The notes under the pieces are model-generated. The model saw only the letters and a list, made by a program, of their open reading frames with translations, ran no database searches and was not told the DNA's origin. A stretch of DNA of 64,000 nt from Romboutsia timonensis (GTDB lineage: Bacteria; Bacillota; Clostridia; Peptostreptococcales; Peptostreptococcaceae). The stretch covers positions 62,001 to 126,000 of the forward strand of contig NZ_LT629849.1 in NCBI RefSeq assembly GCF_900106845.1. Direction: 5' to 3'. The stretch's first letter is position 1, and every line of letters begins with the position of its first letter. A program made the position numbers and the translations under genes. Of the stretch, positions 1-8,466 are shown piece after piece.

Positions 1-704
1 TAATAAAAGTAGGAAAGGATATTAGTGCATCCTTTAGAAGAGCATATAAATTTTTAAAAGCTGCGGAACCAATATATTTTGATATAGAAGAAAAATATAG
101 TAATTCTATGAATTTTGGAAAGGTTAATTTATTAGTAGATGAATTTATAGAAAAGTTATTTAAAAAAACATCTAATTCTGGGCAATATAAAAAGGAAAGA
201 CATTTATTTGGAACAGCTATAACACCAATTGGTCATATAGACTATACTGATAGTATACTGAGTCAAGTTAAAAAGGTATATTATTTAGATGGGGAAATAG
301 GAACTGGGAAAACTACATTCCTAACAAAGGTATATGAGAAAGCAGTCCAAAAAGGTATGAGTGTAGAAGTATACCACTATCCATTAATTAAAGAAAAAAT
401 AGAAACTATAATAATAAAAGATTTAGACATAGCTATAACAGTAAGTCGCATATTTGAAGATAGGGAAAAGATAGATCTTAATCAATTTATAGATAAAGAT
501 AAGTTATCTAAATATCAAGAAGAAATAGATTTTGATAAAAAGATTTTTAATGAACTAATAAATTATGCAATATCAAACTTAAAAAGGGCTAAAGCTAAAC
601 ATGATATAATAGAAGCATGTTATGTACCAAATATGAATTTTGCTGAAATAGAAAAATTAAGAGAAGATCTAGTAAAAAGAATATTAAAATATGAAAATAA
701 TTAA
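1..704 (+). CDS. P-loop ATPase, C-terminal part (5' end outside window)
   Basis: The reading frame is open from the left edge (first full codon at 3) to the TAA at 702-704, so this is the C-terminal ~233 residues of a longer protein. A Walker A motif, GEIGTGKTT, is encoded near 292-318. It is followed by an alpha/beta region typical of a nucleotide-binding fold. The arrangement matches clostridial proteins of about 370 residues that carry two P-loop halves (PRK06851-type), of which this would be the second half; that assignment is from memory of the family. An ATG at 108 is internal: the sequence upstream codes in frame without a stop and lacks a ribosome binding site. Cellular role unknown; binding and hydrolysis of a nucleotide is the only supported activity. 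A hairpin terminator follows the stop. Confidence 0.75.
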   Translation, partial: IKVGKDISASFRRAYKFLKAAEPIYFDIEEKYSNSMNFGKVNLLVDEFIEKLFKKTSNSGQYKKERHLFGTAITPIGHIDYTDSILSQVKKVYYLDGEIGTGKTTFLTKVYEKAVQKGMSVEVYHYPLIKEKIETIIIKDLDIAITVSRIFEDREKIDLNQFIDKDKLSKYQEEIDFDKKIFNELINYAISNLKRAKAKHDIIEACYVPNMNFAEIEKLREDLVKRILKYENN

Positions 705-738
705 TAATAAGAATGTAAATTAAAAATATAATACTATT

Positions 739-785
739 TATAAAAGGCTATGTTAAATAAATTAGTTGCATAGCCTTTTATAAAT
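739..785 (+). terminator. Intrinsic terminator after the ATPase gene
   Basis: A 14-bp inverted repeat, TATAAAAGGCTATG (739-752) and CATAGCCTTTTATA (769-782), with a 16-nt loop. The T-rich right arm serves as the tail. It separates the ATPase gene from the pilus operon. Confidence 0.7.
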
Positions 786-892
786 ATAGTTACAATTAAG
801 TAGAATTCAACAGATGAATTTATTTTAATTCTAGGCAATATTTAATACTTAAAAAATAGAATAATAAAAATAAAATGTAAGAGGTAAGTAGT

Positions 893-1573
893 ATGAAAAG
901 GAATTATATGTCTATAATATTTATTGTATTTATAATAGGATTATTAAGTGGAATCTTAATTAAAGATTATTATAAACAAGAGTATTTATATATAAATAAG
1001 GACAAGCTTATTAAGAAAGAGATAAAAAGTACTCAAAAAAACATCAAGGTTATGAGTAAAGAAAAGAAAAAAATGGAGAAAGAAATAGAAAATTTAAAAT
1101 CAAAAAATCAAGATTCTAAAGTGGCGAATCAAATAAATACTCTAAAAGAAGTTTTAGGATATGTTGATGTAAAAGGAAGTGGTTTACTAATAAAGATAGA
1201 TGCAATTAATGATGAAATAGGAAATATAGCAAACTTTGTAGATTACAATAAAATTTTATTAAACATAGTCAATGAAATAAAAGTAAATGGAGGAGAGTAC
1301 ATATCTATAAATAATCAGAGATTGAATCAATATTCAGAAATTTCTTTAGCGGGAAGTCATATAAATATAAATTCTACACCAATAGCACAACCATATAATA
1401 TTAATGTAATAGGAGATATTGATGAATTAACTGATTATATTAATAAAAAAAATACATATCTAGATAGCATAGGAAAGAATTATCAATTAAAAGTTGAAAC
1501 TAAAATTGAAAAAAATATAACTATAGAAAAAATGAGTATAATAAATAAATTAGAATATATAGAGGGTGAATAA
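893..1573 (+). CDS. DUF881-family membrane protein, first gene of the pilus operon
   Basis: A 226-residue protein with one N-terminal membrane segment (about residues 6-24), a lysine/glutamate-rich predicted coiled coil (about 35-85), and a C-terminal alpha/beta region that includes GSGLLIKID and INVIGDIDELTDYI, features of the DUF881 (YlxW/YlxX-like) family. AAGAGGT lies upstream of the ATG. The last 8 bases overlap the downstream pilB frame, indicating translational coupling. Its place ahead of pilB and pilC suggests it belongs to the pilus assembly machine. Its topology (membrane helix, coiled coil, ferredoxin-like end) resembles PilN/PilO inner-membrane alignment proteins, which are otherwise absent here. 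That functional link is my inference. Confidence 0.75.
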   Translation: MKRNYMSIIFIVFIIGLLSGILIKDYYKQEYLYINKDKLIKKEIKSTQKNIKVMSKEKKKMEKEIENLKSKNQDSKVANQINTLKEVLGYVDVKGSGLLIKIDAINDEIGNIANFVDYNKILLNIVNEIKVNGGEYISINNQRLNQYSEISLAGSHININSTPIAQPYNINVIGDIDELTDYINKKNTYLDSIGKNYQLKVETKIEKNITIEKMSIINKLEYIEGE

Positions 1574-2849
1574 TATTATATTAGAAAAACATACATTACC
1601 TGTTTTAAAAAGTGAAAAGTTATTAAAGCGGAACAAATTATTAACTATTCAAAATATTAATAAAGATTTTGAATTAGAAAATAGCAAAGAATATAAAAGT
1701 ATTACTTCAAACTTACATGAAGATTATGCAAGAATTCAATTTAAAGAAATTTTAACAGAAGCTATTCATAAAGGTGCAAGTGATATACACATAGAACCAT
1801 TTGAGGACGAGATAGTAATAAGAATTCGAGTTGATGGTCAATTAAGTAAAATATTGACTATAGCTACAGAATCATATTCATTTTTATTAACTGTTATAAA
1901 ATTGGACTCGGGTATGAATATTGCAGAGAAAAGATTACCCCAAGATGGTAGAATGGAGAAAAAAATAGATGATATTATAGTAGATATTAGATCATCAACT
2001 ATACCAACAATATATGGAGAAAAGATGGTTCTTAGAATATTAAATAGACAATCCCTTATAAAAGAGAAGTCTGAATTAGGATTTTCAAAACCAGCAATAG
2101 AAAAAATAGAAAATATAATAAATAAGAAATCAGGAATATTATTAGTAACTGGATCAACAGGAAGTGGAAAGACGACAACGGTTTATTCAATACTAAATGA
2201 TCTATTAAATAGCAAGAAAAATATAATGACAATAGAAGATCCAGTAGAGTATAAAATAAAGGGTATAAATCAAATACAAGTGAATGATAAAATAGGTTTA
2301 ACATTTGATGTAGGTCTTAGATCCATACTTAGACAAGATCCTGATATTATAATGATTGGAGAAATAAGAGATGTAGAAACAGCTAAAATAGCAATAAGAG
2401 CTGCTTCAACGGGACATTTAGTAATAAGTACGATGCATACTAATAATGCTATATCATCAATTAATAGGCTTATGGAAATGAAATTACCACCATACTTAAT
2501 AAGCTCAACTCTAATAGGAGTAATATCACAAAAATTAGTAAGAAAGATATGTAACAATTGTAATCACGGTATTGTTATAAAAAATGACGTAGATGAAGAA
2601 ATAAATATAAATACGGAACTAGGATGTGATAAATGTGAAGATACCGGATATTATGGAAGGACTGCTATATATGAAATTTTAGAAATAAATGAAAATTTAA
2701 AACACTATATAAATAATTGGACTAATAGTTGTAATATAGCAAGTATTGCAATTGGAAATGAAATGATAACCTTTGAAGATAGTGCTAGATATTTAATAGA
2801 AAATCATATAACTACACAAGAAGAGTGTGGCCTATTAGAGGGTATATGA
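1566..2849 (+). CDS. pilB: Type IV pilus assembly ATPase PilB
   Basis: GspE/PilB-family cytoplasmic ATPase that powers pilin polymerisation. Walker A GSTGSGKTT starts near residue 196. An Asp box (IEDPVE), Walker B region (DPDIIMIGEIRD) and His box (GHLVISTMHTN) follow in order. Near the C-terminus a CNNC...CDKC pair forms the zinc-binding tetracysteine typical of PilB. At about 427 residues it is shorter than many PilB proteins (about 550) because most of the N-terminal MshEN domain is missing. The only standard start in frame is GTG 1566, but its spacing from AGAGG is zero. The ATT at 1575 has correct spacing from the GGTGA at 1565-1569 and may be the real start. It overlaps the upstream gene by 8 bases and is followed by pilC after one base. 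Confidence 0.9.
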   Translation: MNNIILEKHTLPVLKSEKLLKRNKLLTIQNINKDFELENSKEYKSITSNLHEDYARIQFKEILTEAIHKGASDIHIEPFEDEIVIRIRVDGQLSKILTIATESYSFLLTVIKLDSGMNIAEKRLPQDGRMEKKIDDIIVDIRSSTIPTIYGEKMVLRILNRQSLIKEKSELGFSKPAIEKIENIINKKSGILLVTGSTGSGKTTTVYSILNDLLNSKKNIMTIEDPVEYKIKGINQIQVNDKIGLTFDVGLRSILRQDPDIIMIGEIRDVETAKIAIRAASTGHLVISTMHTNNAISSINRLMEMKLPPYLISSTLIGVISQKLVRKICNNCNHGIVIKNDVDEEININTELGCDKCEDTGYYGRTAIYEILEINENLKHYINNWTNSCNIASIAIGNEMITFEDSARYLIENHITTQEECGLLEGI

Positions 2850-2850
2850 T

Positions 2851-3951
2851 ATGCAAAAAACTAATTATATAAATAGAGATAATATCAAAAGTAAATCTAA
2901 TTTAAAAAAATCTAATCAAAAAATAAAATCTAAAGAGCTAAAGGTACTATGTAAACAAATGAGCATATTACTCAAATCAGGATGTGAAATCACAAGAATA
3001 CTAAATATACTTTATGAACAATCAAATAAAAAATTGAAAAGGGCGATAGAAGAAGTTTCTATAAATATTCAAAATGGTAATAATATAACTGAATCATTTG
3101 AAAAAACAAATTTATTTTCAAGTTTTTTTGTAAATATGTTACAAGCAGGAGAGTTAAGTGGAAATCTAGATAAGATTATGAATGATTTAGCCAAATACTA
3201 CGATAGTGAAGAAAGGCTTAAATCTAAGATTATTAGTATATCTATATATCCAATAATTCTAATAATAATGTCTATGATATCAGGATTTTTTATATTAGTA
3301 TTTATAATTCCTAATTTTGAAATGATATTTGAAGCTAATGGTATAAATCCACCATTATTAACTAAGATACTTATAGGTACATCAGTTTTTATTAGAGAAA
3401 AGTATCTATATATATTTTTTATATCTTTGATTTCAATTCTACTAGTTTGTTATCTAATCAAATACAGTCCAAAAGTAAAATATATTAAGGATAAATTAAA
3501 GTTAAAAATTCCATTTATAAATCAAATGATGATACTAGTAATTACAACTAGATTTTGTAGAACATTAAACATATTAGTTGAAAGTGGTGTTCAAATCGTA
3601 GATGCCATAGATATATCATCAAGAGCTTTAGACAACATTATAGTATATGAAAAACTTTCAATATCAAGAGAACATATAAGAAGAGGTAATGATATAAGTT
3701 ACTCCATAAGTAAATCAGAAGTTTTCTCAAATTCATTTATATCAATGTTAAGAATAGGAGAAGAAAGTGGAAGATTAGATGATACTTTAAATGTAACTAA
3801 TGATTTTTATAGTGAAGAATTAAATATAAAAATTGAAAAAGCTATGAAATCAGTAGAACCTATAGTAACTTTAGTCATAGGATTAATTATAGGATTGTTT
3901 ATAATTGCTATGGTTATACCCATGTTTGATGCAATAAATTCAATCCAATAA
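2851..3951 (+). CDS. pilC: Type IV pilus inner-membrane platform protein PilC
   Basis: A 366-residue GspF/PilC-family protein. It contains two homologous cytoplasmic helical domains (LCKQMSILLKSGCEI near residues 32-46, and the second copy TRFCRTLNILVESGVQI). Each is followed by a membrane segment; three strongly hydrophobic stretches lie near residues 130-155, 178-198 and 335-360. PilC links the PilB motor to the growing pilus. The ATG is one base after the pilB stop, with GAGGGT 8 bases upstream, so the two are surely co-translated. The N-terminal 30 residues are basic and polar and look like a linker. The gene is of typical family length and shows no defect. Confidence 0.9.
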   Translation: MQKTNYINRDNIKSKSNLKKSNQKIKSKELKVLCKQMSILLKSGCEITRILNILYEQSNKKLKRAIEEVSINIQNGNNITESFEKTNLFSSFFVNMLQAGELSGNLDKIMNDLAKYYDSEERLKSKIISISIYPIILIIMSMISGFFILVFIIPNFEMIFEANGINPPLLTKILIGTSVFIREKYLYIFFISLISILLVCYLIKYSPKVKYIKDKLKLKIPFINQMMILVITTRFCRTLNILVESGVQIVDAIDISSRALDNIIVYEKLSISREHIRRGNDISYSISKSEVFSNSFISMLRIGEESGRLDDTLNVTNDFYSEELNIKIEKAMKSVEPIVTLVIGLIIGLFIIAMVIPMFDAINSIQ

Positions 3952-3983
3952 TATAAAAATTAAATATTTTAAGGAGAAGTTAT

Positions 3984-4442
3984 ATGAAATTTAAAAGTTT
4001 ACAAAAGAAAAAAAGAGCAGGATTTACGTTAGTAGAGATGGTTATAGTAGTCACTATACTAGGAATCTTATCAGGAATAGGATTTATGAAATTTGGAAAT
4101 GTACAAGAAACATCAAGAAAAAATGCTGATTATGCAGCTGCGGCTAATCTAGCTACAGCAGCTAATTTATATTTATTAGAAAATCCAAATATAGATGTAA
4201 ATAATAAAACTATTAGTATAGATGAACTAAAAAAAGAAGGATATATAAATTCTATACCAAAATCTCAAAGTCAAAATAAAGAGTTTGTTATTAAAATTGT
4301 TGAGGTAGAAGAAGATGGAAAGAAAAATGAAGAGTTAAGAGTATTATGTGACTTAGGGAACGAAGGTGAGGTTATATTTTATCCTAAACTAAAAAATGAA
4401 GAGATATCAAATGACAAAAATGAAGATAGTAGTTTAGAATAA
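3984..4442 (+). CDS. Type IV prepilin (pilin-like protein)
   Basis: A 152-residue prepilin. The leader is short and basic, ending in KKRAG, followed by FTLVEMVIVVTILGIL. This is a classic type III (prepilin peptidase) cleavage site, with Gly at -1, Phe at +1 and Glu at +5 of the mature protein. The first ~25 mature residues form the hydrophobic assembly helix. The remainder is acidic and soluble, with no obvious cysteine pair. AAGGAG precedes the ATG by 7 bases. It closes the four-gene pilus locus; no prepilin peptidase (PilD) or retraction ATPase (PilT) is nearby, so those must be supplied elsewhere. Whether it is the major pilin or a minor one cannot be told from sequence. Confidence 0.88.
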   Translation: MKFKSLQKKKRAGFTLVEMVIVVTILGILSGIGFMKFGNVQETSRKNADYAAAANLATAANLYLLENPNIDVNNKTISIDELKKEGYINSIPKSQSQNKEFVIKIVEVEEDGKKNEELRVLCDLGNEGEVIFYPKLKNEEISNDKNEDSSLE

Positions 4443-4744
4443 TAAATTAGAAATATATCAATAATTAGTGTCAATTAATAAAAAATAATCCGCTAAATAT
4501 AGTAATTATAAAAAACTATGACAAATTTAATCACAATTTATATTAATTTACTAAAAAAAACAAAGAGGATTATAATATCTTAGCATAGAAAGTTTATAAT
4601 TGAAGTAGAACGAAACATTATGCCAAAACTTAACACTATACATAAAAATAAGAAAATAATATGATAAATATAGAATCATTTAATAAAAAATGGTATAATA
4701 ATAAATTGTACTTTTAAATTAAAAACAAAGGAGTGAAACTCACA
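4443..4744 (+). promoter_or_regulatory. Intergenic region with an extended -10 promoter
   Basis: This 302-base gap is very AT-rich. The one convincing element is an extended -10 box, TGGTATAAT, at 4691-4699, with no recognisable -35, placed 46 bases ahead of the SEC-C gene start. No strong terminator is visible after the pilin gene, so read-through is possible. A 21-codon ATG frame in the gap has no ribosome binding site and was not called. Confidence 0.5.
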
Positions 4745-5779
4745 TTGCTAGGGAGAAACGAGTTATGCCCCTGTGGAAGTGGCAAAAAATATAAAAGATG
4801 TTGTTTAAATAAAGATGTTGTAGTAGACAGAGCGGGTAGAAAAGTTGGTACAGCTCAAAAACAATATTCAGAATTATATACTAGAATATATGAGTATTCA
4901 AGACAAGATAAGTTTAAAGAAGAATATGAAAAAGCTAAAGAAATGTTTTATATAGTGGATGATGAAGCATTAAACTCAAAGTTTGATAGATTCTTCAATA
5001 CTTACTTTATACAAGATCATATAATGGAAAGTAAAAAAGTTATGACAGTTGCTTTCTATGAAGATAATAGAGATAAAGTTAATACAAATGAAGTTAAAAT
5101 ATTAAGAAACTTATTTGAATCATATGTAAGTGTTTATGAAGTTAAGGAAGTACTAGACGGAAAAATATTATTAAAAGATTGTTTAACTGAAAGAGAAGTT
5201 TATACAGAAGATGTAAAACTATTAGCAGATTTCAAAGTAGGAAGCTCTATGATAGCTAGAATAGTAGATGTTGAAGACACTAGCATATTAATAGACATAA
5301 CTATAAGTATATCAGATGCAGTTAAAGAGGTTATAGTTAATGATATAAAAACTTTATTTGGTCAATATGAAGATTTATATAAAGATATGAAGACTTTCTT
5401 AATACATCATACTCATATACTATATAAATACATGCAACAATTATTAGAGCCAAGTATAGCTGATTATTTAAAGAAGCAAAAAGAAGAGAAAATGGATAAA
5501 TTAGCTGAAGTGGCTGTTACTGAAGATGATTGTAAAGTGTGCACAGTACTTAAACAAAATGTTGAAGCTGAATATTTAAATTCTTGTATAGATTTCTGGA
5601 ATGACTTCAAGGAAGCTAATGGAGAAGTAAAAGGTTCTGAAAATGGATGGGCTGCAGCTGTAGAATATCATATAAAAAAGGTTGCGGGACAAGTTATAAC
5701 ACAAGCTCAAATATCTAAAAAATATGAAATAAGCCCAAGTACTTTAGGAAAGAGATATAAAGACTTAAAAATATCTTAA
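4745..5779 (+). CDS. SEC-C motif protein
   Basis: A 344-residue cytoplasmic protein that begins with a SEC-C zinc-binding motif, CPCGSGKKYKRCC, within its first 20 residues. The C-terminal ~50 residues (from about GWAAAVEYHIKK) look like a helix-turn-helix ending in YEISPSTLGKRYKDL, similar to a cyclin/TFIIB-like repeat. The middle is unassigned and contains a CKVC pair. The start is taken as TTG 4745, 11 bases after AAAGGAG. A GTG at 4733 lies inside the Shine-Dalgarno sequence itself and is unlikely. SEC-C domains bind zinc and often nucleic-acid or ribosome-linked partners; the actual role here is unknown. A terminator follows. Confidence 0.75.
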   Translation: MLGRNELCPCGSGKKYKRCCLNKDVVVDRAGRKVGTAQKQYSELYTRIYEYSRQDKFKEEYEKAKEMFYIVDDEALNSKFDRFFNTYFIQDHIMESKKVMTVAFYEDNRDKVNTNEVKILRNLFESYVSVYEVKEVLDGKILLKDCLTEREVYTEDVKLLADFKVGSSMIARIVDVEDTSILIDITISISDAVKEVIVNDIKTLFGQYEDLYKDMKTFLIHHTHILYKYMQQLLEPSIADYLKKQKEEKMDKLAEVAVTEDDCKVCTVLKQNVEAEYLNSCIDFWNDFKEANGEVKGSENGWAAAVEYHIKKVAGQVITQAQISKKYEISPSTLGKRYKDLKIS

Positions 5780-5790
5780 TATTTAATATG

Positions 5791-5833
5791 GAATTTAGGA
5801 GTTGTATTTTAATATGATTCCTAAATTTTTTTA
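5791..5833 (+). terminator. Intrinsic terminator after the SEC-C gene
   Basis: AATTTAGGA (5792-5800) pairs with TCCTAAATT (5819-5827), followed by a run of Ts. Confidence 0.7.
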
Positions 5834-6012
5834 TTTAATCTATTTTTAAATTTTAATAAATTATAGTTTAGAAATAGATTAACCTTAAAGATATTAAATA
5901 AAGTAACGTTATTTTGTAATTAAATTTTATAAAATCGTAAAAAAAGGTTTTAATATATGCGAATAATGTATAAAATAGTAGATATATAAAAAGAATAGAA
6001 AGAGGTATAGTT

Positions 6013-6390
6013 ATGAGTCTTAGTTTAGGAAATGCAATAGCGGTATCAACAAACTTTATAAAATCTAATCCAGCAGTGCCTGTATACAAAGGAGAAGAAA
6101 ATCCAAATAACTTATATGCTGTTATATATCATATAGAAATAGGTTATAGTGAAGTAGCATCTCAAAAAACTAAACAATACATAATAATAGATTATAAAGA
6201 GTTCAACTTAAATATAGATGAAAAGAATGAATTAATAGATATAGCTAAACAATATTGTGAATCTAAAAACATACCAAATGATGAACAATTAGAAATAGCG
6301 CTTTTAGATAATGAAGAAGCTGAGAACTTCTTAGAAAAAGTATTCAATAACATGAAGGTTATAAGAGGTCTTATAACTAAAAAAGACTAA
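6013..6390 (+). CDS. Hypothetical protein, 125 aa
   Basis: I do not recognise this gene. It encodes a soluble, acidic 125-residue protein with no signal peptide, membrane segment or cysteine cluster (a single Cys in KQYCESK). An N-terminal region (NAIAVSTNFIKSNPAVPVY) precedes alternating beta-like (YAVIYHIEIGYSEV, KQYIIIDYKEF) and helical stretches, so a small alpha/beta fold is likely. AGAGGT lies 8 bases before the ATG, and a TATAAA box at 5968-5973 may be its promoter. Codon use matches its neighbours. It appears monocistronic: it follows a terminator and precedes a 330-base gap. Confidence 0.6.
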   Translation: MSLSLGNAIAVSTNFIKSNPAVPVYKGEENPNNLYAVIYHIEIGYSEVASQKTKQYIIIDYKEFNLNIDEKNELIDIAKQYCESKNIPNDEQLEIALLDNEEAENFLEKVFNNMKVIRGLITKKD

Positions 6391-6458
6391 TATACAAGTC
6401 TTATAGTCATTAAATAACAACGGTATATCAAGGTTTATGTAAACTTAAAATCTATAAG

Positions 6459-6464
6459 TATAAT
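6459..6464 (+). promoter_or_regulatory. Candidate promoter -10 box for the 6.5 kb leader
   Basis: A perfect TATAAT at 6459-6464 with no good -35 at 16-18 bases. If used, the transcript starts near 6471 and contains the structured leader described next. Confidence 0.35.
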
Positions 6465-6470
6465 AAGAAA

Positions 6471-6683
6471 TAGATTTAAGTAAAACATAAATTTGTGATT
6501 TATAAAGAAAATTGATTCTAGATATGGAAGTATTAGCTTTAGTCAAAGATATAAATTAAAAAATATATAGTAACTTTCTTTGACTTAAAAATATTTATAG
6601 ACTAGATTTAGAATGGGTATATAAAAAGAGAATATAGAGCTAATGTTTATAGAAAGCTAGGTTTATATCCTAGCTTTTATGTT
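6471..6683 (+). ncRNA. Possible structured leader or attenuator upstream of the FAD oxidoreductase
   Basis: This stretch contains several nested pairings: ATTCTAGAT (6515-6523) with ATTTAGAAT (6606-6614, one G-U), and AGTCAAAG (6541-6548) with CTTTGACT (6578-6585). ATTAGCT (6532-6538) can pair with AGCTAAT (6638-6644) as a pseudoknot-like crossing. It ends in an intrinsic terminator, AAAGCTAGG (6653-6661) with CCTAGCTTT (6669-6677). TAGCTTT at 6534-6540 could instead pair with AAAGCTA at 6653-6659 and so break the terminator. I do not recognise it as a known riboswitch. AT-rich sequence gives short pairings by chance, so confidence is low. Confidence 0.35.
6653..6683 (+). terminator. Intrinsic terminator 40 bases upstream of the FAD oxidoreductase gene
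   Basis: A 9-bp perfect stem (AAAGCTAGG/CCTAGCTTT) with a 7-base loop and a short T tail. Its position just before a start codon rather than after a gene suggests premature termination control. Confidence 0.65.
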
Positions 6684-6721
6684 GCTAAAAAATAAAAATT
6701 ATTTATATAAAGGAGAAAAAA

Positions 6722-8317
6722 ATGTTAAGAGTATCAAACTTAAAATTAGGTATAGATGAAGATATTTCTTTATTAAAAAAGCTTATACTAAAAAAACTTA
6801 AAATAAAAGAAAATGAACTTATAAAGTACTTTATATATAAAGAATCTATAGATGCAAGAAAAAGAGGAAGAATAGACTTTGTATATACAGTTGATGTAGA
6901 AGTTAAAAATGAGAATAAAATTTTAAAAAATTCTATAAAGGATGTTGTAGAAATAAAGCAACGTAATTATATAGGTGTTGAGATGGGAAGTGAAAAGCTA
7001 AAACACAGGCCTGTAATAGTAGGAAGTGGTCCAGCTGGTTTATTTGCAGCTTTAGTACTAGCTCAAAGAGGATTTAATCCAATAATGCTTGAAAGAGGAC
7101 TAGATGTAGATAATAGAACAAATGACATAAATGATTTTTGGAATAATAGAAAGTTTAAAAATAATTCAAATGTACAATTTGGAGAAGGTGGAGCTGGAAC
7201 TTTCTCTGATGGAAAGCTTACAACTAGAATAAAAGATATTAGATGTAGAAAGGTATTAGATGAGTTAGTTAATTTTGGTTCGCCAGAAGAAATATTATAC
7301 TCTCATAAACCTCATGTTGGAACAGACATATTAAAAAATGTAGTTAAAAATATAAGAAATGAAATAATTAGACTAGGTGGAGAAGTTAGATTCGATACAT
7401 TAGTTACAGATATAATAACTGAAAATGGAAGTATAAAGGGAGTAGTTGTAAATAACAATGAGACTATAGAGTCAGAAGTTGTTATACTAGCGATAGGCCA
7501 TAGTGCTAGAGATACTTATAAAATGCTTTATAATAGAGGAGTTACAATAATTCAAAAACCATTTGCAATAGGTGCTAGAATAGAACATCCTCAAGAGTTA
7601 ATAAATAAATCTCAATACAAGGAATTTTATAATCATCCAAGACTTGGTGCTGCAGATTATAGGCTAATAGAGCATACATCAAACCTTAGAACAGCATATA
7701 CTTTTTGTATGTGTCCAGGAGGAAGTGTTATAGCATCTGCATCAAATGAATTTGAGGTTGTAACAAATGGTATGAGCGAGCATGCTAGGGATAAGGTAAA
7801 TGCAAATAGTGCATTCCTAGTAAATGTTATACCTTCTGACTTTGGAAGTGAAGATCCTCTTGCAGGAGTTTATTTCCAAGAAAAATATGAAAGACTTGCT
7901 TATGAATTAGGTGGTAAAAATTACAATGCTCCAGTTCAATTAGTAGGAGATTTCCTAAACGACAAAGTATCTACATCTTTAGGAAATGTAGAACCATCAT
8001 ATAAACCAGGATATACATTTGTTGATTTAAGAGAATGCTTACCTGAATTTGTTACTTCAACTATGAAGGAAGCTTTACAAAAATTAGATAATAAATTAAA
8101 TGGATTTGCAATGAATGATGCTGTATTAACAGGAGTTGAAACAAGATCATCAGCTCCAATAAGAATAGTTAGAGATGAAGAAACTTTACAATCTATAAAT
8201 ACTAAAAATTTATATCCTTGTGGAGAAGGTGCTGGATATGCAGGTGGAATTGTTACAGCAGCAGTAGATGGAATAAAGTGTGCGGAGAAGATTATAGAGA
8301 AATATTCTAGCTTATAA
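6722..8317 (+). CDS. FAD-dependent dehydrogenase (COG2509-type flavoprotein)
   Basis: A 531-residue flavoprotein. After an N-terminal domain of ~95 residues (YKESIDARKRGRIDFVYTVDVEV), a dinucleotide-binding motif, GSGPAGLFAALVLAQRG, begins near residue 101. NVQFGEGGAGTFSDGKLTTR and a C-terminal FAD contact region (LYPCGEGAGYAGGIVTAAVDG) follow. This layout is that of the widespread uncharacterised FAD-dependent oxidoreductases of COG2509. Substrate and electron acceptor are unknown. It is cytoplasmic, with no membrane segment. AAAGGAG lies 8 bases before the ATG. Length is normal for the family. Expression may be controlled by the terminator-containing leader directly upstream. Confidence 0.85.
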   Translation: MLRVSNLKLGIDEDISLLKKLILKKLKIKENELIKYFIYKESIDARKRGRIDFVYTVDVEVKNENKILKNSIKDVVEIKQRNYIGVEMGSEKLKHRPVIVGSGPAGLFAALVLAQRGFNPIMLERGLDVDNRTNDINDFWNNRKFKNNSNVQFGEGGAGTFSDGKLTTRIKDIRCRKVLDELVNFGSPEEILYSHKPHVGTDILKNVVKNIRNEIIRLGGEVRFDTLVTDIITENGSIKGVVVNNNETIESEVVILAIGHSARDTYKMLYNRGVTIIQKPFAIGARIEHPQELINKSQYKEFYNHPRLGAADYRLIEHTSNLRTAYTFCMCPGGSVIASASNEFEVVTNGMSEHARDKVNANSAFLVNVIPSDFGSEDPLAGVYFQEKYERLAYELGGKNYNAPVQLVGDFLNDKVSTSLGNVEPSYKPGYTFVDLRECLPEFVTSTMKEALQKLDNKLNGFAMNDAVLTGVETRSSAPIRIVRDEETLQSINTKNLYPCGEGAGYAGGIVTAAVDGIKCAEKIIEKYSSL

Positions 8318-8365
8318 GTATAAATTTAACCTGTGTTTTACATGATTTTAATATATTTATAATAT

Positions 8366-8414
8366 TTAACATAATCTTAACACAAAATTTGTAAAAATTT
8401 TGGTAAAATACAAT
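8366..8414 (+). promoter_or_regulatory. Pho-box-like repeats and promoter for the Na/Pi cotransporter
   Basis: Two TTAACA hexamers at 8366-8371 and 8377-8382 have the 11-base spacing of PhoP binding sites in Gram-positive bacteria. A -10-like TACAAT lies at 8409-8414. The same repeats occur before pstS and pstC in this window. PhoP binding is inferred from the repeat pattern and gene function. Confidence 0.5.
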
Positions 8415-8466
8415 AGGAATAAATATTAATAAGTTAATCATCGCATATCAAGGAGGAATAAGGAAG

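Noticed and set aside
2056-2557. Open frames on the minus strand inside pilB
   Set aside because: They lie fully antisense to a strongly supported gene, lack ribosome binding sites and encode low-complexity hydrophobic sequence.
4517-4582. 21-codon ATG frame in the gap after the pilin gene
   Set aside because: No ribosome binding site, too short and without recognisable composition.
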